64,000 nucleotides of DNA, from assembly GCA_037576215.1 (NCBI GenBank), contig JBANDB010000009.1, forward strand, positions 2,046,001-2,110,000, written 5' to 3'. The DNA comes from Armillaria gallica (lineage: Eukaryota > Basidiomycota > Agaricomycetes > Agaricales > Physalacriaceae). The notes under the pieces were generated by a model. That model saw only the letters and a program-made list of their open reading frames with translations, did not search any database and had not been told where the DNA came from. Numbering within the stretch: the first letter of the stretch is position 1; each line of letters starts with the position of its first letter. This document shows, in pieces, positions 49,972-61,563 of the stretch. Both the position numbers and the translations under genes were made by a program.

Positions 49972-51193
49972 ATGTCTGCAAAATGGGATGCTAGGTATGT
50001 TACGCTTCCCCAGATTCTAGGCGTGGCTCACCCGGTCTGGTTTTTCTCTGCCTTTCGCAATTGTTTCTCACAGATATCTTGGTCCCGTCCCTCACGACGC
50101 CGCCTACTACTCAAAATGTATGCTCGGTGGTGTCCTTGCCTGTGGCATCACCCACGCCGGTATCACTCCTTTGGATGTTACCAAATGTAACATGCAGGTG
50201 CGTACCCCCACTTTCATGAAGCTTGATGTTGTTTCATCCTCATGAACTCAAGGTCAACCCCGCGAAATTCACCGGTCTCGGTTCAGGCCTCAAGACGCTC
50301 CTCAGGGAAGAGGGTTCCAACGGTATCTGGAAAGGTTTTGGACCCACGTTTGTCGGCTATTCGCTCCAGGGCATGTTCAAGTACGGTTTGTATGAATTCT
50401 TCAAGGACTTCTACATGAACTTGGCCGGCGAGGAGATTTCCGAAAAGTACAAGGGTGTTATCTGGCTTGCCGGTTCTGCTTCCGCTGAAGCCTTCGCCGA
50501 TGTTGCCCTCTGCCCCCTCGAGATGACCAAAGTTAAGATTCAGACCAGTCCCGCCGGCTCTTTCCCTACCGCTTTCGGTGCTGCCTTGAAGGAAATGAGC
50601 AAACAGAAGGTTGAAACCCGTTACCCCTTCGGATCCCTTGTCCCTCTCTGGTCGCGTCAGGTCCGTGTTAAGGTTAGGTTTTTCTGACTTCCCCTTATCT
50701 TTGTCTATATCAGATCCCCTACACCATGGCCAAGTTTTACTTCTTCGAGAAGACCGTCCAATTGTTCTACACCCACGTCTTCCCTGAGCCCAAGGATACC
50801 TACAGCAAGACCACCCAGCTCGGTGTCACCTTTGCCTCTGGTTATATCGCTGGTGTTGTTTGCGCCGTTGTCTCGCACCCTGCCGATTCCTCGTCTCGCA
50901 ACTCGGAAAAGCCGCTAACAAGGGCAAGTCGATCGGCACCATCGCCAGCGAGGTTGGATTCGGAACTTTGGCCACAAAGGGTCTCGGAACTCGTGTCCTC
51001 ATGATTGGTTCGTGTTTTTTACACCTTGATCGATACATGTCCTCACCTCGGCATTACTCTAGGTACTTTGACTGGTAAGTAATACGCCGATCTCGATCGC
51101 ACACATCTTTACGCGTTTTTTCCAGGCTTCCAATGGTGGATCTATGACACCTTCAAGGCAACCATGGGTATGGGTACGACCGGTGGCAAGTAA
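49972..51193 (+). CDS. Mitochondrial phosphate carrier, with apparent one-base frameshift
   Basis: This is the inner-membrane carrier that imports phosphate with a proton (yeast MIR1/PIC2 type). MSAKWDA splices to RYLGPVPHDAAYYSKCMLGG, then THAGITPLDVTKCNMQ (first signature), GTGLKTLLREEGSNGIWKGF-like sequence at 50280, ALCPLEMTKVKIQTSP (second) and VVSHPAD (third). The protein should go on as SLVSQLGKAANKGKSIGTIA, but the frame breaks at about 50888-50891: after GCCGATTCC the conserved frame resumes one base off. No GT...AG intron fits without deleting the motif. The final exons (TLTGFQWWIYDTFKATMGM, stop at 51191-51193) stay in the resumed frame. Either a C is missing in the assembly or this copy is broken. 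Confidence 0.88.
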
Positions 51194-51769
51194 ACTCAAA
51201 ATACGTGTCGATAGTGCGTGTCCTAACTTTTCCGTGTCCTGATCATTAATCATCTCCCACTTCCAGGATGCCTGTTATGAGTTTGAAACGGATTCTTTAT
51301 TGCTATTGGTCTCGATAGGGAAATCCCCCATTATCTCTTTAAGCCCTCTTATTATAACCGTGTCCACGAGCCCCCCTCATGTTCATTCTCCGTAGTTTCA
51401 GTCCCTACTTCCAGCTATCAGAATAACAGCTCATTTGGAAAGGATACCACTCCATAAAACCGAAATGAAATGATTGAACTGACTAAATAAAATGACATAT
51501 CAAAACGTTCCTATCGGCATAATCGATTGCCTTTCCGTCGGCACTGACGGTACGGAAGAATCATTGGCCCTGACGTATAGATCAGACCGTGTTGCTTTGG
51601 TGTGGGTTTGTACAAACCTCTACACAGAGAACCTTCTAGGGCTGATAAATCATCCCACGGAGGTTTTTTCCATACAAATACCTGTCATGGAGAAATCCTT
51701 CTTCTCAGCCCTGCAATCCACTGTCTATAAAACTCTCTAGAAGACATTCCATTTTTTTACTACACTCTC
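51194..51769. other. Intergenic stretch
   Basis: One 82-codon ORF (51492-51737) has no motif and is probably by chance. Nothing else is seen. Confidence 0.4.
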
Positions 51770-54144
51770 ATGGCAGATTTACACTTGCACCCTACGTCGT
51801 CGCGCATAACAGGGCAGCATCTACTGCATACCGATTCACTTATTTCCTCCGAAACTCACGTCTGGCAGCCGACGGACCCCGCGCTCGTTGAAGACGTACA
51901 TGGAAAACCTGTGTCACCTCTTGACGCGAATGAGAAAGCTGCCAGTAGCCTCGAGGACGATTGGGAACATGATCCTATGAATGCTAGAAATTGGCCTAGC
52001 TCAAGGAAGTGGACCGCGGTGTGCATCGTAGGTTATATTGTCATTGGGACTGGATATAATCTGGAATATGCATTGCAGGTCTCTTTCTACACTTTGATAC
52101 CACCCCTAGCCTCAAGCATGATGGCGCCCGGTCTCCCAGAAAGTATGTCCGCTCACGAACTAATAATATACACCTGACCTTTATTTTATGTACTAGTCGC
52201 GGCGAAATATGGGGTCACGGACACGGTTACGACAGCCTTAATTCTCAGCGTGTTTTTGATATCCTTTGCTATTGGCGTACGTGACCTGTTTGTTCGTTTT
52301 TTCGGAATCAATAACTGATGTATCGTAGCCTTTGTTCATGGCTCCGATGTCTGAGATGTATGGTCGGACATGGGTCTGTTTTACCAGCTATCTCCACGGC
52401 AGTCTGATTATTGACGACCCTTTTCGACATACTTCAGGTTCTACATATAGGGAATATTTTTTCCCTGCTATTCAATCTAGGTTGTGCCTTCGCGCCAAAC
52501 ACAGGAACACTGATAGCGTTTCGCTTCCTTAGTTCGTACCTCTGTCTCTACACTTCAAATCATCGCACTGATAGGCAATCTCTGCAGGCGGATTTGCTGG
52601 AAGTGCGCCGATAGCGTGTGGAGGCGGATCCGTGGGCGACCTGTTTTCGGAAAAGGACCGAGCTTCTGCTATGTCGTTATACACCCTGGGCCCGCTGATG
52701 GGACCGGCGCTCGGACCTATCGCAGGTGGTTTCATTGCGCAAACCGTCGGTGTTAAGTATGTGTTCATAACTATCGCCGGTGAGTCATCAACTCCAAGGA
52801 AACGAGGACGAAAGTACCGACGGTAGCAAATCGTATAGGCGCATCAGGTCTTGCCAGTCTCGTGGGCCTCCCCCTCCTCCGCGAAACGTACGCACCCGTT
52901 ATTCGCTCACGACGCGCCAAAATGTCCCCCGACTCAGAGCGCATGTCTCGATTCCAGGATCCAGTACTGCCAACATCGAAATGGCGATATCTGTGGCTGA
53001 ACTTGAGTAGGCCAATCATTTTACTCACGCGGAGCCTCATTTGTTTCGTCTTGAGTCTTTACATGGCGTTGTGAGTACTTTCTCTCTCATTTCCCCGTGG
53101 ACTTGATTTCTGACGTCCCAATGAAGTATGTATGGTCAGTCTATGTAAGCCGGCTTTACAAACAGTATTACTCATCCGAGGTCCAGGAATCTACTACTTG
53201 ATGTTCGCAACCTTTGCAAGTGAGTGTCCCATCACTTACAGGATCTTTCTGTTCCTGATCCCTGTGCTCTTTCTGGCAAGACTTCTTCAAGGAAGCATAC
53301 GGATTCGGTCCCGGCATCGGCGGTCTTGTCTATCTCGGGCTTGGTGGAGGTTTCATCTTAGCAACTCTCTTTGGTGCCCGCTTTGCTGATCAAGTATATC
53401 ACTATGTGCGTCGTCGAATGCATGCATCTATAACTCCCCTAATTTCGTATGATTAGCTCGCGGAGAAAAATGGTGGCCAGGGAAAGCCTGAAATGCGAAT
53501 ACCTGCACTTTTCTTTGGGTCATTGTTCGTCCCGGTCGGACTATTGTACGAGGGATTTTTTACTGGTATTTGTATGAGGCTCATGTCAGGTTTCGTTAGG
53601 TGGTATGGATGGTCTGCCCAGTTGCATGCGCATTGGATCATGCCCATCATTGGTTCGGCGATATATGGATTTGGTATATATCGTCCTCCTACCCGTATCC
53701 CCTTGCTGATACTTACCACCATTTGGGCAGGGATGATGACAACATAGTGGGTACCTCCTTCCAGAACCTGAAATCGCTCTGACAAAAAGAACAGCCTCCC
53801 GATTCAGTTATATCTTGTGGACTCGTTTTCCTACGCCGCCAGTGCTTTGGCTGCGGCTTCAGTGAGTATCAACGCTTTTGGGCGCTTTCTGAAGCTTATC
53901 GCCGTGTAAAAGGTGTTTCGATCATTATTTGGATTTGCTTTTCCTCTCTTTGCCGACCAGATGTTTAATGCTTTGGGTCTGGGAGGGGGTAACTCATTGC
54001 TTGCTGGTATGTAGTATTATCTGTTCGAAATGCAAGCTAACCTATCATGTAGGATTGGCAATTGTGTTAGGGATACCGTTTCCGATATGGGTATACTATC
54101 ACGGGGAGCAGATGAGACTACGTAGCTCATTCAGCAAGTGGTAG
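51770..54144 (+). CDS. MFS drug/polyamine:H+ antiporter (DHA1 family)
   Basis: This is a plasma-membrane exporter type with 12 helices. The cytosolic N-terminus ends EHDPMNARNWPSSRKWTAV, the family's pre-helix motif. Then come VTDTVTTALILSVFLISFAI, PLFMAPMSEMYGRTWVLHIG, FNLGCAFAPNTGTLIAFRFL, SGFAGSAPIACGGGSVGDLF, LYTLGPLMGPALGPIAGGFI, a central loop with LPLLRETYAPVIRSRRAK, SLICFVLSLYMAL, GFGPGIGGLVYLGLGGGF, LWYGWSAQLHAHWIMPIIGS, LPIQLYLVDSFSYAASALAA and FRSLFGFAFPLFADQMFN. About twelve exons; every checked junction (e.g. the 64-nt intron after GRTW) restores the frame. It ends LRSSFSKW at 54144. The substrate is unknown. Confidence 0.88.
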
Positions 54145-54881
54145 TACCTGAGTTCAAAAACATGTGTACTATAGAGTAGGTAGCTTCTGTTGTATTTGCA
54201 ATCTAGTGGGACAATGGAAATCACTTCAATTTCACGGCAATGGCCAGCGAGATATTAGTCTCCCGTAGGCAGACTCTCAAATCAAAGTAGCGAGATATTG
54301 CCTGCCGCCATTGTTTTTAAAGGCGTCTCGGCCCGGGCCCCCACATCGCGAGCTGCAACACTGGGCAACTGAAGCCTGTGGCGTGGGCCATACGTCCGTA
54401 TAGGATCCGATTTTGCGATGTTAAAGTTCAATAGTCAAATAAGATGAAAATTCGAACCATTCACAATGACCCGTGGTACTGTACGTGTCAGTCTGTAACA
54501 CTAATGAGACGAGAAGCTTTTCTTGAATATTGCGTACAGTTGGCTTCTCAGGCGGCACTCGTAAATGTGTAACCCGTGACACGTTCTCGACCTTCCAACT
54601 AAGACGACGGCAGTCGCTGGTTACGATGGATAGCTTTTCCCCTTCATACATCATCGGCTGAAACGATGATCTTCAGATGCTAGGAGCGCAGCACTAGCTC
54701 TAGATGTGATGCTTCTGGGAAGCCTACGGACCACGGAGAACGCGTTGAGAACGCGTCTGGAATTTATGGACTTTGTAATTCACACACATGATTTCCACGT
54801 GATGAAAAACCGTCACCGGGCCCGGTGTTAACGTTAACGTTGATCCCCTTAGCCCCCCCTCCGATTTCACACTAGACTCAG
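54145..54881. other. Intergenic stretch
   Basis: No gene is seen. A GC-rich patch at 54325-54350 and gttaacgttaacgtt at 54827-54841 are the only structure noticed. Confidence 0.4.
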
Positions 54882-56224
54882 ATGCCAATGGACACCGATA
54901 TTGTCATGCTCTCCCTCCCTCAGCAACAGTTCTCCTCATATACGCAAGGATGTCTACCAGATTTTCCGCCTGAGTTGCTTCATATCATTTTCTGGTATGC
55001 CACTCGGACACCCAAGGCGCTCGAGGGAGCGCGTCGGGAAGTCTCTTACATTCCATTCCAAGATTTCGGATGGAACGACACGTCGGAAACTACGAGAGCC
55101 AGAAAAGAGGTTTGGGAGGTGAATAGCATTAGCCATCTATCGATGACGCCTCAACCATACCCTCACGGGTTAAGACAGCCATATCTTTGGTCTGCAAATC
55201 ATGGAATACTATCGTTACAGAGTTTCTATTCGAAGATATCACAATTGGACCACGCGTACCTTCCCTGGAAATGTTGGATCTGTTCGGCCGTTGGGTGTGC
55301 CGTCTCGAGTTACAGGCAATCGATACAGAGCACTGTTCTATTAGGCTCGTTGACATACTCAGTCGATGTCCACGTCTCGAAATATTGGCAAAGCTATCCT
55401 CGGCAGACCCTGACTCTCCAAAATTTTGGAGCGGATTCAACGACTGCGACACTCCGCTCCGTTGCCTCAGACGCGTTGACTGGACTTCGAGCCACCCAGA
55501 TTGTGGCCTCGAAGTCTGCCGTGCCTCAGAATCAGCCTTCATGTCCATCGTTGCCCGCGCTCCAAATTTGAACCATCTTTCTTCGTCCTCTATTCCACTG
55601 CTCGGTAAACTCTTCGACAATAACCATGAAATATCATTGTCGTCGTTAAATGTCATCCGCTTTCCTGTGGCATATGTAGACAATCCGTGGCTCAATCCGA
55701 GCTCAATACCTCAGTGTCCCCTGCCTCTACCTTTCCGTGTCCCATGTTTGACACACGTCATTATTGATAATGCAATCATCCACAGCCTTTGCCACCTTTC
55801 ACAACTTCCTCAGCTTCCTCAAGTCACAGTGCTTGAGCTACAGGACGGGGTTTTCTTGGAAGCAACGCGCTTGTCCATCCTGTTCCGCGTGTTCCCAAAC
55901 TGCGAGGAACTTGCTGTTCCGGCTGGCCATGCTCATGTTGCTCAGCACGGATCCTCAAGACATGTCGCAGAGAGGTATTACACTTCAATAAAGCGCATTC
56001 GTTTGTTTGCAAGTCCATTTGGTCCTCTCCGGAGCCTTAATGCTTGGATGAAGGTTCACGCGCATGTTTTGTTCACGGAGTGCTTTCCAGCGGTGGATAC
56101 TGTGTATCTTTACGGAGACTGGAGGTTTACTGTCACCGCACAGCTACTACGAGATCTCAAATCAATGCTTCAAGACCGTAGTTGTTGGCTGCTATACGAA
56201 AACGGATCGCCTGTCCCGTACTAA
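54882..56224 (+). CDS. F-box protein with degenerate leucine-rich C-terminal part
   Basis: The F-box helix reads CLPDFPPELLHIIFWYATRT. A ~94-nt intron (donor after GARRE, acceptor gcattag) joins it to VKTAISLVCKSWNTIVTEFL with FEDITIGP, the second half of the F-box. The rest has irregular Leu-rich units (RLVDILSRCPRLEILAKL, FPNCEELAVPAGHAH, FPAVDTVYLYGDW) and ends GSPVPY at 56224. F-box proteins bring substrates to SCF ubiquitin ligases. This layout belongs to a very large Agaricomycete family with mostly unknown targets. The splice at the intron is inferred from frame and motif continuity. Confidence 0.75.
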
Positions 56225-56583
56225 TTACTTATTAGCAGAGTAGAAGGATTTTTACGCGTCTCCTATATCGCCAAGTGGCGCTAATCTCGACCATATATTG
56301 TTACTCACATGTACTGTCTACTTACATGCGTAATACATCCATTTCTATGTGATCCCTCAAGTTCATCGATCTCGGTCTCATCTCGATCATGACGAGTACG
56401 TTCGGCTTCGCTAACACTGTACCTACTGACGTCACCCACCGTACGTATTTTCGGCATCACTATCTGCAGAAACGGTTTCCATAAATTGAGCCAAACTATG
56501 AGACTTTGCTAGTTTGACCTTTACAACACCAACGCCATGGCCAAAAAATCATTCCTCGCATTTCTCCAAGATCAACGAAGGGG
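56225..56583. other. Intergenic stretch, possible leader of the SDR gene
   Basis: An ATG at ~56537 reads MAKKSFLAFLQDQRRG, which looks like the family's N-terminal extension but is one base out of frame with the SDR start. Confidence 0.4.
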
Positions 56584-57829
56584 ATGCCTCCAGTCGTCAA
56601 AGTTGATCTCTCTGGAAAGACTGTTATCGTCGTCGGCGCAAACACGGGTCTAGGATTTCAAGCTACGAAGCATTTTGCGACAATGAACCCAGGGAGACTT
56701 ATCTTGGCATGCCGGAGCGAGGAACGAGGGCAGGCTGCCTTGGAGAGTATGTCGTTTCGACCTGGAAAAATATGCACAGCTGAATTTTGCACTGTTAGGG
56801 CTGAAGAAAGAAACGGATTACCAGAAAGCTGAGCTCTGGCTGGTCGACCTCAGTCACTTCTCGTCTGTGACCGCCTTTGCGAACAAGTTCGAAGCTGATG
56901 GTGGTCGCCTGGATATTCTCGTTCTCAATGCGGGCGTTATTCCGGACTGGGATTACCGTACTACTGCTGACGGATGGGAATCCTCGTATGTCTCCTCGCA
57001 TATGGGAACCTATCACCGCCCGTCTCATGTTTCATACAGATTGCAAATCAACGACATCGCATCGCCTTTGCTTGCATTGCGTCTCCTTCCTCGCATGTTG
57101 CACACGGCCGAAGAATACAACACAACGCCGCGCATCTGCATAGTAGCTAGCGATGTCCATTACTGGGCGAATCTTCCGAAAACCGTTACGGACGGCGATA
57201 TTTTGACCACCCTCTCAAGCAAGGAGTATTGTACACCAAGGTATTTCCCGCCTATCCTCATCAAGTACGTTATATTAATCTGTGCGAGTAGCAACATGCA
57301 GAGCGAACGTTACAACGTGACAAAACGTGTGTTACTGTGAATTTCCACTTACCAGACAACTAATCATTGGGTATAGTCCTCAACGTATTTTTTACTCGTT
57401 CTCTTCAGAGTCGACTACCCGAGTCAATCATCGTCAATGCCATCAATCCTGGGTTCTGCGAGTCAGAGTTGCGCCGAAGTATTACAGGCAGCTGGTATAT
57501 GGCCTTTGCTGAGTGGGCCATGGTCAAGTTGCTTGGTTATTCGACGGAAGAGGGCAGCCGACAGTTGGTTTGGGCCGCCGTTGGAGGTGGAGGAGACGAG
57601 AAGCGTCTGCGGGGCGGTTATGTTTCTTTCTCAGACATAGTAGAGGTCAGTGATTATGCCATAAGTGAAACGGGTTTGGAAGCGCAGGAGAAAATATGGG
57701 TGAGTAGTGTCTTCGGTGTGATATATCCCTGCTGACAGTATCACAATGCAGGCAGAGTTGGTCGATATCTTGTCCAAAGTCGATGGGAAGATTCCGAAAG
57801 TCATCGAATCATGCCTGACCAGTGACTAG
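56584..57829 (+). CDS. Short-chain dehydrogenase/reductase (SDR)
   Basis: It has the NAD(P)-binding motif VIVVGANTGLGFQATKHFA (TGxxxGxG type), then LILACRSEERGQAALE, an intron, AELWLVDLSHFSSVTAFANK, ILVLNAGVIP (NAG motif), ICIVASDVHYW with the catalytic Ser, and ERYNVTK, the Tyr-x-x-x-Lys pair. An intron with donor gtgtgttact joins TK to LLNVFFTRSLQSRLPES and VNAINPGFCESELRR. The last exon gives AELVDILSKVDGKIPKVIES and the TAG at 57827-57829. It is normal size, about 320 residues. The substrate is unknown. The gene may have lost, by a missing G in the run at ~56580, an N-terminal extension FLQDQ that related fungal proteins carry. Confidence 0.82.
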
Positions 57830-57851
57830 ATAATATTACGGACTATTTCTT

Positions 57852-58196
57852 CTAAGGATTGTTGTATTCATATAAGATAAAGTCCAGATAATCAGGCAAA
57901 GGCTGCTGCTCCCATTTGTATTCAAGCGATGGAAGAGAGTGATAAGTCCTAATCCCCAATACGTGGATGTTAGACGGAAAAGTCGCCGTTTCTTTGGAAG
58001 CCATCCATGAATGGCGATCGATGTCCCCAATATCCCCTTGTTTCTGACTCGAATACATTTTCTGGATTTGACGTAAATGTTCGACGCTATCAAGTGCATT
58101 AAGTGTTTTTCTATGACTCTCGCAGATAGGAATGAAAACAGATCCCAAACACATCGAGTCGGAGTGTTTCCAATGTCTCATCGTGTCCCACCGCAT
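57852..58196 (-). CDS. Hypothetical protein, 114 codons
   Basis: This is a single open frame that starts MRWDTMRHWKHSDSMCLGSV and ends PLPDYLDFILYEYNNP. It has no motif, signal peptide or helix pattern that I recognise. It is convergent with the SDR gene, whose stop lies 22 bp away. It could be a fragment of a larger gene or chance. Confidence 0.3.
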   Translation of the reverse strand: MRWDTMRHWKHSDSMCLGSVFIPICESHRKTLNALDSVEHLRQIQKMYSSQKQGDIGDIDRHSWMASKETATFPSNIHVLGIRTYHSLPSLEYKWEQQPLPDYLDFILYEYNNP

Positions 58197-58726
58197 ATCA
58201 CAGTGGCCTGAGGCCTGAGGCCCCAGCTACCAGCAGTCAATGCGTGCACCGGCAACCATGGAGGTAGATAGGCAGTTGACTGGCTAACTTTGAGAAGAGC
58301 GCGTTGAGGTGTCTATGCTCGCAAGTGAAATGTATGGTATGGGGTAGGCAGCTTCAATGTCAGCAACCCAAATTTACAACCTGCAGAGAGTACCATGTCC
58401 ACGCAAATCGAGTCACCAAGTCAGCGGTTCGGCGCTTGTTCAGACGGGGACCCAGGGAAAGTTAGCATCGGTGATTCCGAATTGATACCTTCTGCACGAA
58501 CATGAAGTATTTCAGCTCTGCAATACATCCATTGATAGAACTGTGTATCTGTCAGTGTACAGATCTGGACACTTGTGCAAGAAATACTTACAAAATCCCG
58601 CCGCAAGTTAACATGAATGATAGGTGTAGAATCCAATCCGATGAGGAGCCAATAGTTTGTTGTAAATCAGCAGCCCTAGGGGAATTGAAGGAGGGTGCAG
58701 AGGACAGAGAGCCTAGAACTTACCAG

Positions 58727-59347
58727 CTACATCATCTCATCGTCGTCGTCATTGTCGACCTGCTTCTTCTTTCCTTTTCCCTTTCTGTCGCTCTTCCTTG
58801 TCGGCCCTGCACCTTCACCTTCAGCGCAATCTTCTGCCTTTTTCTTGGACCGCTTCTTTCGCGGAGGTGGTGCCTGCTTCCCAGTCGTTCGATCCAGCGC
58901 GTGTCTCCCGTTGTCTTCGTCGGCCTGAGGCTCTTTATCCTTTTCCTTCTCTTCGCATTTAGGCTGCAGCCGAACTTCTTTGAAGCAGACGCGTTGTTTG
59001 GTGCTCGCAAGATATGCTACAGTTCGTCTACTCCTGTCGGTAGATGCGTCTGTCTAGGTAAGAAACAGAAGAGTTTTGGAGTTTTAAGGAGTCCTACCTT
59101 TGCTATCAGCAAACACCAGTTCGGTTCCCAGTAAAGATTCGTGTCGCCCCTTGAGCACCGTGCCAGAAAGCTGCAAAAACGGAGTGGGAGTATCGAGACC
59201 AATGAGCCGGTAGTTTGCTGAGCTGGGAAGTAGCGATGGTTCGACGCTTCCAAGATCGAGGGTGACATAGGATACCTCTTCTTCGTCTTCATACTCGTCG
59301 TCTGGTCCGAATGCGTCGACCTGCTTGTAGCCTGGACAGAGCGACAT
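58727..59347 (-). CDS. TFIIIC subunit with triple-barrel domain (Sfc7/GTF3C6-like)
   Basis: TFIIIC binds the internal promoters of tRNA genes for RNA polymerase III. The start at 59347 gives MSLCPGYKQVDAFG, an acidic stretch, then VSYVTLDLGSVEPSLLPSSA, YRLIGLDTPTPFLQLSGTVL and GRHESLLGTELVFADSKD. 'LIGLDTPTPFLQL...G...LLGTELVF' is the TFIIIC triple-barrel pattern. An intron with donor gtaggactcc and acceptor cctagacag leads to TKQRVCFKEVRLQPK and a Lys/Asp-rich tail (PRKKRSKKKAEDCAEGEG, VDNDDDDEMM). The stop is at 58727-58729; a downstream splice that adds residues cannot be ruled out. Confidence 0.78.
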
Positions 59348-60163
59348 GTCGGTACAATTTCATGGGTGCTCAGTCCCAGTTTGGAAATCACTTCCCGATA
59401 CTCTCCGGAAGCTCGGACCGGAAGGACTCTTGCACTTGTACGTCGTCCTCTCTGCGGTCTTTTTTGCGGCAGTCATTCCGGTCTCACAGTATGCCATCTT
59501 GGACAAAAGATTTTGAACTGCCTCAGTCACCAACATACGCCGTAGCGATGGCATCCATGCACAGGCATACAGTGCTAATTTGGGCATATAAAAGAACCGA
59601 CGATGAAGATGGGTAACCGTGACAGGGCGGGTTCTCTCCGCCTTCATCACGTCTGGTACGCCAATGAAGTGAGCCGATCTCAGGCGCCTGTTTATTTGTG
59701 TGGCATTCGTTATATCAATATCTGCGATGTGAGTGATTTTTCACAGCATACTTATGTGCATCTTTGGCGTGTTCGTATATATAGTCCTATATCTGATTCT
59801 GCACTGCACTTCCGGTCAGATGTGAGCCGTATCGAGACAAATATGACAGTGCATTTGGACGGCGGACCATTGTTTCTAGGATCAGAGACACGAACCAGGA
59901 TCGAGAAAAAGTTGAGTAGTGCCGTGCATCGCGTTGCATTAACAAGCAACTTGGAAGTTGGAAGTACAACATTTATTTAAAACTTAGACCACACTCTCAA
60001 GGAGAGTCGGCCACCCTGATGATATCCTCGGCTACTAAGTAGTAGGGCAACTTGCAAGTAAAGACGACTGCGCGCGTTTGAATTCCCGTCGGTAGAAGAG
60101 ACTGGCAAGATAGCTCAGTCCTAGAGATGGAGTGTTACACTAATGAGATAGATGCGGTTCTAA
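59348..60163. other. Intergenic stretch
   Basis: ORFs at 59360-59650 (-) and 59603-59980 (+) have no motif. A tRNA-like piece near 60102-60165 does not fold (see rejected items). Confidence 0.4.
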
Positions 60164-60964
60164 TCACGTACTGTGCGGCCCCTTAGAAGCCACCCACAAG
60201 CGCTGATTGATATTCCTTGAATCCCAGGTTCCAAGCTGCGTCTCGTATATGTACGTGGATTGACTGAGGTGTCGGACACCATTCTTTGCCAACATCTCGA
60301 ACGGCCCTGGGTCAATGATACCGCCGAAGCAGTGTGCAGGAACACCGACTTGAAGCAATTTGGTAAATGTGTAATTCCAGAAATCCTTCGAGTTTCCCGG
60401 GTCTATCATGGAAAAGTATATATTCATTCGCGCCGTCCTATTGAGGCGCCGGGGGGGATACGCCGGGGACGCATTAGACAGGAATCGGTCGTAACGGGCA
60501 TGGATGGGAATACCATGGAGCGATGGTACCGGTAACCCTAAACGTGGATCCAAGCCATGACCAGTCCAAACGAGCTGGAAAGATATATAGCGAACATGTT
60601 TGAACAGAACTTGGAAACCAAGAGTGTTGGGTAGCGCAATGAGGTAACGATATACCTCGTTTGCCGCTCTTGCCCTTCGACCTTTTCGGAGATCAACGAA
60701 GCAGGTAATGGTACGAGTAAACCGGGGGATGAAGTCATGGTAGATGATGGATCTTTGAAACTGGACTATGCGGCATAGATAGTCCAGAAATGCGAGGTTG
60801 GTGATGTATATGTCTTGAGAAGCGATAGAGGCATATACGGCTTTCCACGTTCGGTTAATGCTGGGACAAGCAACCATGAGTCTTTTCCGGATGTAGGACG
60901 GCATTTCAGAGTACCAGACCTCATAGACAATTATCTCTACAAGCTCTGGAGGAAACGTCGTCAT
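60164..60964 (-). CDS. F-box-like protein of an expanded Agaricomycete family
   Basis: This is an intronless ORF of 266 codons. The N-terminus FPPELVEIIVYEVWYSEMPS is F-box-like, followed by RKRLMVACPSINRTWKAVYA, IASQDIYITNLAFLDYLC, SIIYHDFIPRFTRTITCFVD and, near the middle, VRYISFQLVWTGHG. Proteins with this N-terminus are very numerous and often clustered in mushroom genomes (recalled family pattern, not searched). It probably acts in ubiquitin-ligase recruitment or is one of many decaying copies. The end at 60164 (SKGPHST) is normal, and no stop or frameshift interrupts it. Confidence 0.65.
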   Translation of the reverse strand: MTTFPPELVEIIVYEVWYSEMPSYIRKRLMVACPSINRTWKAVYASIASQDIYITNLAFLDYLCRIVQFQRSIIYHDFIPRFTRTITCFVDLRKGRRARAANEVYRYLIALPNTLGFQVLFKHVRYISFQLVWTGHGLDPRLGLPVPSLHGIPIHARYDRFLSNASPAYPPRRLNRTARMNIYFSMIDPGNSKDFWNYTFTKLLQVGVPAHCFGGIIDPGPFEMLAKNGVRHLSQSTYIYETQLGTWDSRNINQRLWVASKGPHST

Positions 60965-61372
60965 GGTGAAAGAGGAAGAGGGAATTGGCGATCATGTCTC
61001 ATTCGAAAGCAGACACGACTGTGCTTGCTGCTAAATGCTAGACGTTTATTCAGTCAGCATTGGCAGTAGATTCCGAATTTATGCCTTCTACACCACTCCA
61101 TATTCGGCTTGTGAGATATCCGAGCTTCTCATAGCGCAGACGGTTCTGAGTTAGTAGTCGCCGTTTGATTCCCGTACAGTGGATCTATTTAAGTATTGCT
61201 TTTTCCCGCGGGGAATTCATAGTATATAAGCTGGTATATTTTGTGATTGGTCCCATGTCGCGTTTGCTAGATGTAAACTATTTTGCTACTCACTTCGTTT
61301 GACTTCGATATCTTTCTTGATCTCAGCACGCTCGGAAGGCTCGTTGGAAGAAGCTAGAGACGAAAGTTTAAG

Positions 61373-61563
61373 GACATAAAGCAAATGAACTCGGATACGG
61401 CAGTCGGTGGCATTACATCGCAGAAAACTGGAAAGTGAAGGATAGCGACGACAATCAGACGACGGGCTACACCATTCTTATTACCTACACCAACGGTCGT
61501 CTCATGCAGCAGGGTGAAATAGATTTCTTCGAGGAAATGTGCAGTGTTACCATGGCTGTATAA
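61373..61563 (+). other. Possible orphan exon
   Basis: After a splice-like gtttaag, an open stretch reads HKANELGYGSRWHYIAENWK, then VKDSDDNQTTGYTILITYTN and GEIDFFEEMCSVTMAV before a TAA at 61561-61563. It looks more protein-like than random, yet I found no upstream exon with an ATG that joins in frame. It may be a gene remnant or the last exon of an unseen small gene. Confidence 0.3.

Noticed and set aside
60100..60170. tRNA gene (gatagctcagtcctagag ... ggttctaatc)
   Set aside because: Boxes A and B look plausible but the T-stem, anticodon stem and acceptor stem do not pair. At most a degenerate tRNA-derived fragment.
61119..61190. tRNA gene (catagcgcagacggttctga ... gtttgattccc)
   Set aside because: The cloverleaf cannot be formed: spacing between boxes and stem pairing fail.
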